Origin: Malurus cyaneus samueli
Taxonomy: Eukaryota; Chordata; Aves; Passeriformes; Maluridae
Length of the DNA stretch: 64,000 bases
Assembly: GCA_009741485.1 (NCBI GenBank)
Contig: CM019217.1
Coordinates: 43,649,782 to 43,713,781 of the forward strand
Reading direction: 5' to 3'
Both the position numbers and the translations under genes were made by a program. Below, in pieces: positions 49,501 to 61,220 of the stretch (its first letter is position 1; every line of letters starts with the position of its first letter). Under the pieces are notes generated by a model that saw only the letters and a program-made list of their open reading frames with translations, had not been told where the DNA came from and did not search any database.

Positions 49501-50596
49501 CTTTGATGAAGGACTTCACAAATTGGTTCAAATTCATTTTTATTTGTAACATATTTTTTATCACATAACAACAAATAGCTTTGGTAACCCTTGGCTTTCC
49601 TATACAACCTCTGTTTACCACAGTTCCTTTGGTTGTATAATGTAGGTCCTCCACAGGGGTACTTCTCTGGCTTTCTGTCCTGTGTGAAGCTGCATTTTAT
49701 TTTATAGGTTAATACAATGAGTTGCCGTAAGGAAACATGGCAATGAACACGTACGAAAGAGTGGCACACATGAGGTTAATTGAGTTGACATTGTAATAAC
49801 CCTGATCCTAATGAACTAGTTTGGTGTGAAAAGGTCTGTGATTATGCAGAAATTCTGCTCCCACTAATGTATCGCTACAATTAAGTTTTTCCAGAGCTAT
49901 AGAAATGTCAGGTGTCTGCAAAGTCCTTCCTGCACACAGAGCAAGAGGAAGAGTGAAAAACGGTCGCATGAAACAATCCTTCATTAATTCCACATGAGTA
50001 GGGAATTTGCATTGATTCTCATAGTGCTAAACATTGAGCTGTGTTAGGTCTGACAGTTAGAGTTAGACAGATTTTGTGAGACTTAACTTTATACTAAAAG
50101 GACCTATTTGTTACACATAGTAAGACTGAACAATGTTAAAAGTGTAATACCCATCATGATAATGAAATCTAGAAGATTCCCAGGATCGCCTCTGTTTAAA
50201 TAACGCATAAGGATGATACTTCTTAAATTTGGAAGCTCTGAGCAGGAGCTATCCTTCACAGTCATCAAAAAGCTTTGGGGGCTTTTCCCAAACTTTTCTC
50301 ATTTTTGCCTAATTAATTAATTCCAGTTCCATAGGTTGCAGTTTGTGTTTAATTTCACATTGTCTTTATGAATTCAGTTACAGAGGATTATTTTTTATTA
50401 ACACAACAAAAAGTTCAGTGAGAAACGTAAGAGGTGCAAGTCCTATGTAAACAAGTTTGGAAATTATCACAAGAAGTCCATAAGAGACTCCTTTGTTATT
50501 AAAAATGAACACAAAGTAGGAGATATCCTGCACTGGATCTCTAGGATGAGTCTTTTTTCTTCAGGGTGGGTGATTATCCAGCTCCAGAGCTCATTG
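46560..50596 (-). other. TRIM2: Probable TRIM2 3' UTR (end not fixed)
   Basis: The region directly follows the TRIM2 stop codon in transcription order. It is AT-rich, contains no recognised transposon and is about 4 kb long, similar to the long 3' UTR of mammalian TRIM2 as I recall it. Minus-strand AATAAA signals occur at 50,394-50,399 (short form), at 48,396-48,401 and 48,357-48,362 (close pair) and at other places further left. Which are used cannot be told from sequence. A 136-codon minus-strand frame at 48,602-49,012 lies inside and is probably chance. Confidence 0.45.
48357..48401 (-). terminator. Paired polyadenylation signals
   Basis: Two AATAAA hexamers on the minus strand (48,396-48,401 and 48,357-48,362) lie within an imperfect local duplication. 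They are candidate poly(A) signals for an intermediate-length TRIM2 3' UTR; no clear downstream GU-rich element was assessed. Confidence 0.3.
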
Positions 50597-50749
50597 CTAC
50601 TGTAAGTATCGATAGACCTTGAAGCAGTGATTTCCAGAGTCTGCAACTACAACGTGGCCATCTGAAGTAAGAGCCAGACCTTGGGGACCATAAAGTGGGT
50701 CAGCAGAGGTGTTAATGTAGGATAAGAATGATCCACTTCCATCAAAAAC
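50597..50749 (-). CDS. TRIM2: TRIM2 last coding exon (NHL C-terminus and stop)
   Basis: This exon has a CCTTATAG acceptor; its 153-bp coding part encodes 50 residues from [20 protein letters not shown] through [20 protein letters not shown] and then a TAG stop. This is identical to the human TRIM2 C-terminus as I recall it. It forms the last NHL blade, closing the six-bladed beta-propeller. TRIM2 is a cytoplasmic RING-B-box-coiled-coil E3 ligase with a filamin fold and NHL propeller; it ubiquitinates neurofilament light chain, supports axon outgrowth, and is mutated in a human axonal neuropathy. The paralogue TRIM3 is similar, but linkage to MND1 favours TRIM2. Confidence 0.97.
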   Translation of the reverse strand, partial: VFDGSGSFLSYINTSADPLYGPQGLALTSDGHVVVADSGNHCFKVYRYLQ

Positions 50750-51775
50750 CTATAAGGATGAGAAAGCATAGGATAAATAAAATGAATACGAATATGAATA
50801 TTTGTTATGAATAAAAAAGAAAAGTAGCGGACACAAGTCTGCTCTCAGTTATACTGTTACACTTCTCATTTCTGAAACAGTTGACATAACACTAGAATAA
50901 ACAAGGGCAAAATCTGTTCTGTTATCTCATAATATGCAAGTTTCTATACAAATGTATTTTCTTACTAAAAAGAACTAATTAAAGCTGCCAGGATCTTTGA
51001 CAAGAATGAACACACAATGAACTAATAATAAAAAAGCACCTCGACTGTTCCTTGTTCTAAAAATAGTCAACTGCAATAAATCAAACTTAATTAGGAACTC
51101 AACCAACACCTTGTTTTCCTAAAAAGTATTTCTGTTGTGGCTAGCCTGATTCTTAGGTTCCCACACAGAGAAAGCCAGAAATTTGTTTACCCTATTGACA
51201 GTGCATCCTGAGAGCAACTCATAAGCAGCTCCCTCAATTTTAGATGCAGTGGAAATGATACATACACTTTGTTATTTATTATGTAGTCTTTGGCTAACAA
51301 GAAGACCTTGTGATTAGCACTTAAAAGATAAAAAGCATGCAACTCTTACAACTTAAAAGCAGAATCATTGCTCAACATTTAAAAAGATGATAAAAATCTG
51401 CTGCATTCACCTCAGGTCATTTACTTTCTCATTTTTTCCGCTACGTCTCTAATCTTCTTTTATGGTGATTATAAATTACTGTCATCTCAGCTTGTAAGTG
51501 TCCTAAGTAATCAATAACTTTTGGGGAGCTACTTGGAGCCAAAAGTCTTGGTCACAGTGGCCATCAGAGCTGCGAACAATCACACTGAAAAGCCCACAAC
51601 GAGGACAGTTCTAAAAGTGGACAGGCCAGCAACGAGGCACAGAAAGGGTGGTGTGAGAAACCACATCACTTCTAATGTTGATGGTGGTTCTTGGGCAGTC
51701 TGAAGACTTCAGTGGCCAGAGTTACCAATCCATTAGTTTTTTAATTAAGCACCTTTGAAATACGGAAATTTCTAC
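50750..51775 (-). other. TRIM2: TRIM2 intron before the last exon (1.0 kb)
   Basis: AT-rich unique sequence bounded by GT and AG. A 60-codon plus-strand frame at 51,521-51,703 shows nothing recognisable. No transposon was seen. Confidence 0.7.
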
Positions 51776-51916
51776 CTGTATTCGGCTGTTTCCCCAATCT
51801 GCTACGATAATATTTCCATTAGAATCTACAGCTACTCCAGTTGGTGCATTAAATTGTCCATTTCCTTCTCCATTTGATCCAAACTTCAGCATGAATTCTC
51901 CCTCCTGGTTAAATAC
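51776..51916 (-). CDS. TRIM2: TRIM2 coding exon, NHL blade
   Basis: This 141-bp phase-0 exon has an ATCCATACAG acceptor and a GTAGAAATT donor. It encodes 47 residues, [20 protein letters not shown] ... [20 protein letters not shown] then WGNSRIQ. The G.F..P.GVAVD..GNI.VAD..N.R.Q pattern is the classical NHL repeat. It matches human TRIM2 at every position I can recall. Confidence 0.98.
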
Positions 51917-54509
51917 CTGTATGGATTAAAACAAAAACCTGAATATGGCACAGTATCAAGTATTAGCAATCTGGTACTACCAGTTCACCTGGTAATTAAA
52001 GTAGGAATTGAAGAGTTCCCAGGAACACACAGCCCCAACACACCCAAACACACTGAAGACCAGAGAAAAGGTGCCCATATCTCCCTCCACTCCATTACAC
52101 CATACAGTGTTTCCTTTCTCACTTAACATCTAATTCATCGCAGACACAGAGGCAGAGGGCCCCACAATCCTTCTGCAGCTTGTGAATCTTGAACTAAAAG
52201 GAGCTGAATGCAGATACAGCACTGGGTTCTTTGTTTCTGCAGAACTCAAACACAATGGAGCAGATGGTCTCTTCTCTGACTTCCATCATCTAACACACAT
52301 TGCGAATCGTGGCATGCTGCTCTCTCTATACACAGTTCAGCAACTGAATTCTCTGTGATGGTAACAGGTTTAGACAGCAGAAAGATGGAACTGATCAATG
52401 TCTGTTCTGTCAGTGACCTGGATGCACCAATGGGACCAAATGAGATACAAAATGTGTCATTTACATTGTACCACAGCCATTTCTAAAATATTTTGGTCGA
52501 TCTTGGACCCAGGCCCAGCTACACCACAAGATGCAACAGTGTTCTTAGAGACTGACTGTGGCTTGCACAAGAAAATGCAAGGACCTGACAAGTGCCAAGT
52601 GCATCCTGAAGTGCAACTGAAGGTGGAAAACGTCAGGGAATCATTCTGTTCTCAAACACCCACAGTGAACAGAGAAAAAAACATTTGGGGAAGGAAATTA
52701 ATGAAGAACACCTGAGGTTAATGCCTCAGATGATTAAAGAAAATTTTTAAAAAATCCAACCAATGAGAAAAAGAGGCAAAGATATATTGCTGTCTCCCTG
52801 GGCTAAAGTGACCAAAGGAGAAAGAAGGACATTGCACAGGATTTTCTACAGAAGATGCCTGAGGGAAGGAACATCCTTGAAGGTTAATTGGGGCAGGAGA
52901 AAAATGTTGCTGAGCGAGCTTATTTAATTCAAGACACTGGTGACAGGAAGCAGCATTGGGACTCCTAAGAGCGAAATTAATTTATTCAGTTATTTATAAA
53001 CTAATTTATTATTTAAGAGAAGATGTACTCTCTGCTCTCAGATTATAAACTCTCCAGAGTGTCAACAGTAATATGTACCAATTTAGAGAACACTACAAAA
53101 AAAAGCATCTTTTCCAGTTAGTACCAAATTGTAACAAGTAACATTTTTATCCCACTGAGTCACACCAGACAGATGGGACACGCTGTTCTCATTAGAAAAG
53201 TAATAATTATAAATTATCTTTTCCTCTGATTTTTTTTTATTGTTATTATTTTTATTTTTTTTTTTTTTTTCGTTTCAGTTTTGCCCTTGCTGTTAAGCCT
53301 CTTCGGGCTTTCTTGTTACCAGGCAAACCTTGCTTGTGGAGAGGTAATTTACAGAGTCATAGGCCTCCTGCTGCTTTAGGGCTCCTGCAGCAGTCTTGGT
53401 TTCTGTGTTGTAATCCAAACCACGAGCTGCTACTTCCTCACAAATTCCAAAAGGATATACAATCAAGATTGCTATTCCAAATCTAGGTGACTCAGCACTG
53501 CTCAGGACACAAAGGCGTCTAAGCTCGGGCAGCAACTTCCTATTTCAGATGAATATATAAAATTCTTTTTTTTTTCAATCAAGAACAGACTGAAGGTTAA
53601 TTTTTGTGTTCTGTCAAAACAGGCATTAGGTGAAATGCCAGGGATTTTGTTGCAACGTGTGTGGCACTGACACACGTCCTGAGAACCCAGGTGGAACAGC
53701 ATCCTGCCTGTGTCCTCCTGCTGCTGCTTCCTGTAAAGGGAAGGCACAAGAGCACACATGGGAAGTGTTTGAAAGGGAAAGCCTGAGAGCAAACACACAC
53801 GGGTGAGTGATTCCTGACATGGCCTGGATCTCCTTCAAATACATTTGCCAACACATCTCGGCATATTTCCTTGTTTTGGTTTATTACTATTACTGTTTAT
53901 TGGTTTATTATCTGGGACTAACCAATATACTTTCTACCATACCACAGGCTGTGACTCAGGACTTCCCATGGCTGTAAGCAGCCAATTCTGCCCAGTGCAG
54001 GAGGTGCTGAATGAAAACCAATCGTTACATGGATTTTAGGAGAATCATGTTGTAAAATGGACCCAGTAATCTTAAAGCTTATAGGTATGGAATTTAAAGA
54101 CGGTCACATATCTTTACTTTGTTATAATTTTGTTCAACTAGCAATTTGGAAAGCTTTTACTCAGAAATTCAAATGCCAGACTCTTTAAAGAGGACAGAAC
54201 ACAGGGTCAATAACAGGTTTGGCAAAGGGCTAATAAAAGTAAGTAAGTTGAAATTATTTATCTCAGCTGCAACTTACATTTAAGCAATTTAATTAGAGAC
54301 CATTATAGTGACACCAAAGGCAATGGACTATATCTTCACTAAGCAATGCACTGCATGCAAACTTCTCTGAAAGGGTTGTCCTTATAGCAGAGCTTATACA
54401 TATGGTCTGTGATCGCTTTGATTTTAACAATACTTTATTTTCCCCAAGAAAGTACTAAAATAAAATTGAAATGGTAATAACCTTCCAAGTTGCTATTAAT
54501 TGACAGTAC
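51917..54509 (-). other. TRIM2: TRIM2 intron (2.6 kb)
   Basis: AT-rich intron. It contains a possible poly(A)-tailed retrocopy at 53,228-53,540. A 105-codon plus-strand frame at 52,398-52,715 shows no recognisable domain. Confidence 0.7.
53228..53540 (-). pseudogene. Possible processed retrocopy, source unknown
   Basis: On the minus strand an open frame (about 53,293-53,535) encodes 80 residues, including GICEEVAARGLDYNTETKTA and ending VTRKPEEA with a TAA stop. About 25 bp later an A-rich tract of some 40 bp begins (T-rich on the plus strand, 53,228-53,271). A coding-like frame, short 3' UTR and adjacent poly(A) tract are what a processed pseudogene leaves. No AATAAA precedes the tract, no target duplication was found, and I do not recognise the parent gene. 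An A-rich low-complexity tract next to a chance frame is the alternative. Confidence 0.25.
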
Positions 54510-54580
54510 CTTGACAGAATGGTTATGAAAATCTGTAATGATAATTTCATTGTTGCTGTTTACAGCCGCAAAATGAGGAC
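54510..54580 (-). CDS. TRIM2: TRIM2 coding exon, NHL segment
   Basis: This 71-bp exon has a GCATTGCAG acceptor and a GTACTGTC donor. Its first two bases complete a Gly codon from the upstream exon; it then encodes [20 protein letters not shown] plus SVK. It is the front half of an NHL blade, continued by the next exon. The sequence is the same as human TRIM2 as far as I recall. Confidence 0.97.
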
Positions 54581-56293
54581 CTGCAATGCAGAAGAAGAAA
54601 AAAAAACCAGAAATTTCATTAAAATAAAAAGTATGGTTTAATTAAAAAAAAAATAAAATCAGCCTGTCAGAATATTATGTTTGGTTTCTGAGCAATAGCA
54701 GTCAAATTGGGAATATCAATTTCAAATTCACTGAAATTTTAGTTCATGGTTTTTTTTTAAAGCTCAGCATGCTTTTTGTAAACATGATTTCTTTTTCAAC
54801 CAGTTGTCAGCTATTGTTACCAATAAGCATTGTTCATTTCCCCCTCCCTTGTATACATATGACTATGCAGAGATTTATGGGCTTATCTTTAATAAGATAA
54901 AACATGTAGTGCTTAAACTTGAGGTTGTATATACACTGAAAATTGTTATAAAAAATGTTCCTGTAAAATCTTAATTGAAATCTGTTATGTGCTATGTGCT
55001 CATGTCTTACAAGCATTTGAGCTAACAAGTTTTAGAATAAATAGAAAAGTTACCTAGAAGACCACTGTCAGGGGAAAAAGGGCATTTTTTGCTTTACATT
55101 GTGTGTACTGAAATATGTGTGCAAATTTGAGTAAAAAACAAATGGTAGCTTGGAAACAGGCAAGTACCCAAATTAAAACACTTGGTTTAGCTATTTTGAG
55201 TTATTGAACAGAACAGAGATCAGTTTCAATTTTCACAGCATATGGGGAAAAGTATAAAGAAGGTTTAAAATTTTACACTGAAAACACTGTATTGACAATT
55301 CACCTGTTTTCTCTAACCTATCAGCAAGAAGAGACAATGCATTTCTCAATTCTGTTAGGAAGTATTTGCCTACTTATTTGCAGGAGGTTTTCTGGCAGAT
55401 TTGCAAATTTTCAGATTAAAAGAAATTTAGATACCCAGAAAATTTAGCTGTGTGAGAGCCAAGCTTTCATAAATATTTATATTATAATCATTATTATTAT
55501 TAATAATAATAGTAAATTATTTATATGATGCCATAAGACATTGCAAGAGATCTCAAGATAAAACCACATTGATCCTATTCCTCTCTTTCACTATGGATCG
55601 GTCAAAACATCAGACCAATGAAACTACATACTAAAAATGACCCAACATCTGTAAAATGACCTGCACACTTAATTTGGCATCTTCATTTCAAATCTTGAAA
55701 GAACATCTATTCACTAAAAATCTATCAGTAGGGGTTGGTATTTTTTTTTAACTTAATTGCATGTTCTACTTGAAAGACACCATGTGCCAGCAGTCAGCTG
55801 AGTATAAATGGCGATTTCCCCAAACTTACATTGGCTGTCCCTTAACTCCGTCTTCCTGATCTCAATCTTAACACTACCCCATTACACTCATTTTCTAAGA
55901 GAGACCACTTAGGGCATCGGGTTTTGTGTATCTGATGATTGGAAACACAAAGCACGTTTGAGTTGATGATGATGAACAGCTTAGTGGGGCAATTACAAAG
56001 CACTTACAAAATGCTAGTTAAGATCAGTCTTTCTTGGGTCACTGATCTCAAATGCGTCCAGGCACAGGAAGGCAGATGAAACAATCTGGTTACAGTTACA
56101 TTTGCAGAACAGATGTTGCAGTCTGCATGACCAATCAAGCAAATGATGAAGCGAATAGGAGCTGTATGTCTACAGAAGCTCTCCCCCAGAGGATTAATGA
56201 GTGGGATACAGCATCTTCAACATGCTCAAACATCATGCAAGTGTGAGCAGAAGGGGCAAGAAAAGGGGATTTACATATTACCATCAAGTGTAC
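54581..56293 (-). other. TRIM2: TRIM2 intron (1.7 kb)
   Basis: AT-rich intron with an ATT/AAT trinucleotide-like tract around 55,470-55,520. No mobile element was recognised. Confidence 0.7.
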
Positions 56294-56462
56294 CTGCAAA
56301 CTGCTTGTCACCATTTCCTCGACTACCAAACCTGGTGACTATTTTCCCATTTGGCTGGAAGATGAAGACACAGCATGCTTTATTGTCCACTACAATGATG
56401 TGTCCATTTCGATCCACCGAAACGCCTTTAGGACCCATGAGCTTTCCAGACCCAATTTTGGT
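56294..56462 (-). CDS. TRIM2: TRIM2 coding exon, NHL blade
   Basis: This 169-bp exon has a CCTTTTAG acceptor and a GTACACTTG donor. It encodes 56 residues from [20 protein letters not shown] through [20 protein letters not shown] to GDKQFA, plus one base of the next Gly codon. It aligns with human TRIM2 nearly throughout; the human reads GDRQFAG near the end, a Lys-for-Arg exchange. It forms one complete NHL blade and the start of the next. Confidence 0.98.
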
Positions 56463-57991
56463 CTAAAAGGGAAAATACAAAACAAGAAAACATGTTGGCA
56501 TGATAGAAATTAGTTAGTACCATTTAAAGATTGTATTACAGGCACACAGCAGAACAGAGAGGCTTTTTTATCACCAAAAGTTGGAAGTGATTGTTTTTAT
56601 TAGCTCTTACTGTGTACTTTATAATTTCTTCTTCAGTTGAAAATAAAGTCTGCTTTCTGTATGTCTTTTCTAGACTGAAAAATCTGCCACCTCAGCAACT
56701 GAGTCCAAATATACAACTCATCAGAAATACAATGATCAGATTTGTGTGACTTGATGAATGACAGCACCTGTCAGAAATGTCTGTATATCCAGCATTAGGG
56801 TCCCAGCAGGACAGACAGACAAGCAGAAAGGACTTTTGTCTCCTATTGCATGCTAGTCCCTGAGTCCAACCACCAGCTTTATAGACAGGGAAACATGTCT
56901 TTATCACCACCTGCATCAAAGCAGTCAGAGAAGCTCTTGGAGCATCAGGGCTGGGTGGGATGTAGGCTATGATGCCCTCTGTTGCATTTCTTGGGTTAGT
57001 AAGACACCAGCACCTTCTGAATGCTCCTGGAAAGAATTAGAGCAGAGCTAAATCTCAGGCTAACCTCTCTATCTTACACCAGATTCCATACGAGATTCAC
57101 TCGCTGCTTAGACACATCAAGTGTCAGCTGAAAACTGCAAAGGAGAGAGGATCGTGTTGCCAAACAGAAAATGAAGCAATCTTTGAAACACTAAACAAAT
57201 CAAAGCTTGTTCCTGTCTTAGGTAAATAAAAGTATTTCCATAGTTTTAAATAGGCCTTGTGACTACCAAGACCATCTGCCATCATAATCAGCAACAGGAG
57301 GGGAATTGTGTACAATATTTCAAAGGAAAAACATTCAATGGAGATGAGACGGATCTCACAACAGTAAATTATTTGAAAAGGCTAGAGAGCTGTCAAATCC
57401 TAAAATGTCAGAAGCATTCTTTAGAAGGTTGAAAAAGAAAGGGTTCTAAAAGGAGGATCTAAGCAACAGAGCAAGAAGTCTCTAGAATCAGCTCGCAATC
57501 CATTCCACATTTTTCACCATTCTGCTCTTTTTTTAGGCAGAAATTCCAGAAACTGCTTTAGTCTACATAAAATCAGTTGAGTTTTGACCTTTCAATTAAA
57601 AAAGGTTATAGATCCCTAATTGTTTGCATTGCAAGGGAGCAACTTGCATCCTGCTTTTAGCCTTTTTTTTGTTTTGTTTTTAATTGATGGACAGATTTGA
57701 AAGTACTTAGCCAGGCGGCTTTCAAAAGTCTGTACTGGACAGGCAAGCCACCAAACAGGCTGAGTAATGAAATTATGGATTACAGAACTTCCAGATCCTG
57801 TAGTTAGTTGTGAAAGACACATCCTACAAACTGAGGTCCATATCTTGCTGAAGAGCTCATTTTTCTGTTTGCATTGGAATATAAATGAAATAGATACTAA
57901 GATATTAATCTTACTTAAGAAACAAGGCCACCTTTCACCTCACTGCCTTTGCAGGGTGGGACAGATCATCCCCTAGAACAAGCAATGCTTA

Positions 57992-58095
57992 CAATCATAA
58001 AATCATTTAGGCTGGAAAAGCCCTCTGAGTCTAAGCATTAACCTCACACTGTCATATTTACTATTAAACCATGTCCCCAACTACCACATCTATTT
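57992..58095 (-). mobile_element. CR1 LINE 3'-end fragment
   Basis: The plus strand reads AATCATAAAATCATTTAGGC then GGCTGGAAAAGCCCTCTGAG, GCATTAACCTCACACTGTC and TTAAACCATGTCCCCAACTA. This closely follows the reverse complement of the 3' end of common avian CR1 subfamilies. About 100 bp remain. Confidence 0.8.
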
Positions 58096-59379
58096 CTGAT
58101 TTCTCTGTCCCTCTCCCCTCCCTCCTGCAACTGCAATTTCCAGATTACAGATTACAAGGCATGGAGAAAATCCAGTGCCTAACTCATTTCTCTCTACTCT
58201 CATGTCCCTGATGTTTTCAAAGCAAACAGAAGGAGCTCTCCTACCCATAGTAAGTTCCACCCTCCTATTCCATGGTACGTTCTCATAGGTGGGGTTGCCA
58301 TAAAAATAGGAACCATCCTAAAATAAAGCCACCTGGGTTCCCTAAAGATGGCTGCTACCAAGCTACTGCACAACCTTTTTTCAGTCTCCAATGAAGAAAA
58401 TTTCAGTGAGTAAATCTTGCAGCTTCAAGACTATGCTTAGCCAACATGCAATGATCTTGTGTAAGTTTTATGTTCACGTACATATACTGTTACAAATTGC
58501 AAAATATCTAGGCATAATCTACCTAATTGAATGATAAAATACCCCGAGGAAAAACTGTTAAAAATTATTTTGTGTTCACCAGGGGAAACATATGAGCAGA
58601 CCTACAAAATGTATTCAGGTTTGCATAAAAACAAAGCTGCAAAACTATAAATCAGATGCAAATCTGTTGATGTTTTTCCTTTGGGATGATTAAATCATAT
58701 TCCCCTCTTTCCTTTGGGATGCCCATGTTGTTGTCTGCTTGAGCATTGCACCACCTCCTTACCATCTTTCCAGGATTCCTATGGAAAATGACTCAGACTC
58801 ATGCGTACAGTGTCTTCCTGCCCATATAAACACATATGGAAAAATATAATGAATAAATCACATACTACATTAATGGGCACTCAGTGCTGAGAGAGCAATA
58901 AAAATCACTATTCTCGGGCCAGGTTTAAAATATAATTTGCAAGCAGCAATAAAATATGCCCAGCTAGTTTGCAATGCTTTTTACTAAAAATCTGTTTCCA
59001 GTTTAGATCGAAATATGCTGATGACACATTACTGGATCTGGCTGAACATATTCTTTGTATACTTTTATTTCAGAAAGTTTCTTAGAATTATAGGTTTGAT
59101 TATTTAGAGCAGAACATTATGAAACCCAGTCACTCCTGTTAAATGTATGAATGAAAGTATTTTCAGGCTTTTTTTTCCATTAGAAGTGAATACAGTATAA
59201 TGAATCATGTAAACCCTTAATACAAATAATGTGTTTAATTTAATTCAGTCAAGGACGTTATGTCCCAAGACATTATGAGCCCTATAGGATCACAGAAATC
59301 TAGACTGGTTTCAAACATGTGTTTATGAAGTCACCCCACCGGGCTGGAAAATATTCTATTGTGGGATATTTCTAGAGGT

Positions 59380-59404
59380 AAAAAAAAAAAAAAAAAAAAA
59401 AAAA
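59380..59404. repeat. Poly(A) tract, 25 bp
   Basis: An uninterrupted run of 25 A on the plus strand. The sequence to its left does not show a recognised retroposon, so it is reported only as a homopolymer. Confidence 0.95.
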
Positions 59405-59908
59405 TCTACGAAGACTTTTCCACAGCAGGAGTAAGTGTGTTAGGGCTAAGTTTAACTTTACCAATCTTGTTGCTGTCTGAAAGGTTCAAGATTGTCAGGA
59501 ATTAATTACAAACTTCCACATACATCTTTTCTTGTTTGAGAACTTGCCTCATAAGCAGACAACTTTGTCACACATTGCAATATCACACAATAAGTGGATT
59601 TATTACTCATATGATTGTCAATATTCAATTGCGACCATTTAACCACATTACCTATTCTTATTTGAACATGAAACCAGCTTCAGACAGCTCTTTCCTTAAT
59701 TCTTCTAATGAGACAAGGAAAAAGAAGTCTGGCATGTAAAATGTTTCCTTTCATCTTTTGCCAGTTATGTAAACTTGATCTTAACTTGACTTGCAGCCCA
59801 GTTTGGTTTAATACAAGATAATCATTTTATATACAACTCTTCAAGACCAGAAAGAAAACAATTCTCAGAGGAACAGGAATCATCCTCTTGGCTCTGCTGT
59901 TCAGTTCC

Positions 59909-59954
59909 TTCACTAGTTTTGAACACCACACTTCACTAGTTTTGAACACCACAC
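59909..59954. repeat. Perfect 23-bp tandem duplication
   Basis: Two identical adjacent copies of a 23-bp unit beginning TTCACTAGTTTTGAACACC (59,909-59,931 and 59,932-59,954). Identity of the copies suggests a recent slippage or repair event in intron sequence. Confidence 0.95.
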
Positions 59955-60822
59955 TGGTGAGGAGCTGGTAGTTGCTTCATCATGCCCTCTCTGCTTAGCC
60001 TAGTGCTATAACTGCTGCAACAGTTTTCTTAAGCAATTTCAGAGTACTTGACAGAGGAAGCCAGAACTGTTATCTGCCTTTTATAGGTGAGGAAAATAAA
60101 GCACTGAGAAGTGAAAAGGAAGGTCATAGTCACCCATGTGATCTGTGGCATAGCCAGGAACAAAAGCCCCAAATCCTAAGGCCCAATCTGAGTCTTTATC
60201 ATTTACAGGACAATCCAGCCTTTTGTTTGAAGAAGTTTGTGTTTTGGTGCAACCTTGGAGTTTGTCCGCCTCTGCATTATGTAAGTTCTGCAGCCTTGAG
60301 AAAACAGAACTCTGTCATTGTTGCTGCCAGCAACTGAGGAAGGTGACACTTTTCTGCCTAACAGGGGAGGTTGCCAAGGGGAGTCAGTCCAGTGCTGTAA
60401 TCAGGGAGATGCCTGGGCCTGGCTCCAGGGAAATTTGCCTTATGGCTCACATGACTATTAAAATTCCGCTAAGGGAGAGTAAGTGTAAGTAAATAAAGAA
60501 GGACGGGGACAACACCAAAACTAGTTAGATTAAACTCAAAACAGCACCCTAATAATGCTGACTTAACAGCTAGCAGGACACCTGTGTCCGAGGTCTTACA
60601 AAATAACTTGCAGACCTTGGAAGGCAAATGCCATTATTCCTTTCTCTCTCTCTGTTACCTTTGCAAGCGCTCCCAATTTAATCTGACAATGCCCCTGTAA
60701 GAATTACCATTGCCAGCACACAAGAAATTACAAGGCTTTGCCCAGATTCCCACAGGCTAGATCTGTTATATCTATGTTTCAAATATATTTTATTTAACCC
60801 CATTATAGAAAAATGCCTTGAG

Positions 60823-60895
60823 TAGGAAAGGGACCCACTCACCCCACAAGGATCATTGAGTCCAACTCCTAGTCCTGCACCACCATGCTCAATAC
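60823..60895 (-). mobile_element. CR1 LINE 3'-end relic
   Basis: AGGAAAGGGACCCACTCACC followed by ACAAGGATCATTGAGTCCAA and CTCCTAGTCCTGCACCACC resembles the reverse complement of the CR1 terminal region. Only about 70 bp can be recognised, and the neighbouring C-rich sequence does not continue the match. Confidence 0.6.
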
Positions 60896-60949
60896 AGGCC
60901 CCATGCCTTCATGGCATGGACTGTGCCCTATATCACAGCCTCACCCTTG

Positions 60950-61220
60950 GTGGACATGACCTCCCAACCCACAGTTCCCCCACGCCCTGTGCTCACCCCA
61001 CCCACACCCCTCCTCCCCAGCACAGCTCTCCAGCGACACAGTGTGCAGCACAGGACCCCCTGAACCACTGCTGCACCAACACAGGACCCCACTCCCATTA
61101 GAGCTGCACACACTGTGGCCCTGTGCCCTGTGCCCAGTGCCCATCCCGGGCTCCATCCCAGTGCTCCCCCTGCCCCGCTCCTTCCCTCCCCACACACGTG
61201 CTCTGCCACCTGCCCTGTGC
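60950..61220. repeat. C-rich low-complexity segment
   Basis: A stretch of irregular CCCCACACC, CAGTGCCCATCCC and similar words, much richer in C than its surroundings. It yields spurious Pro/His/Ser-rich frames on the plus strand and Gly-rich frames on the minus strand (up to 141 codons, 60,941-61,366). No regular period was found. Confidence 0.6.

Noticed and set aside
59281..59320. AGGATCACAGAAATCTAGACTGG, similar to a CR1 terminus
   Set aside because: Only a short stretch resembles the CR1 end and the following bases do not continue the match, so it is not called.
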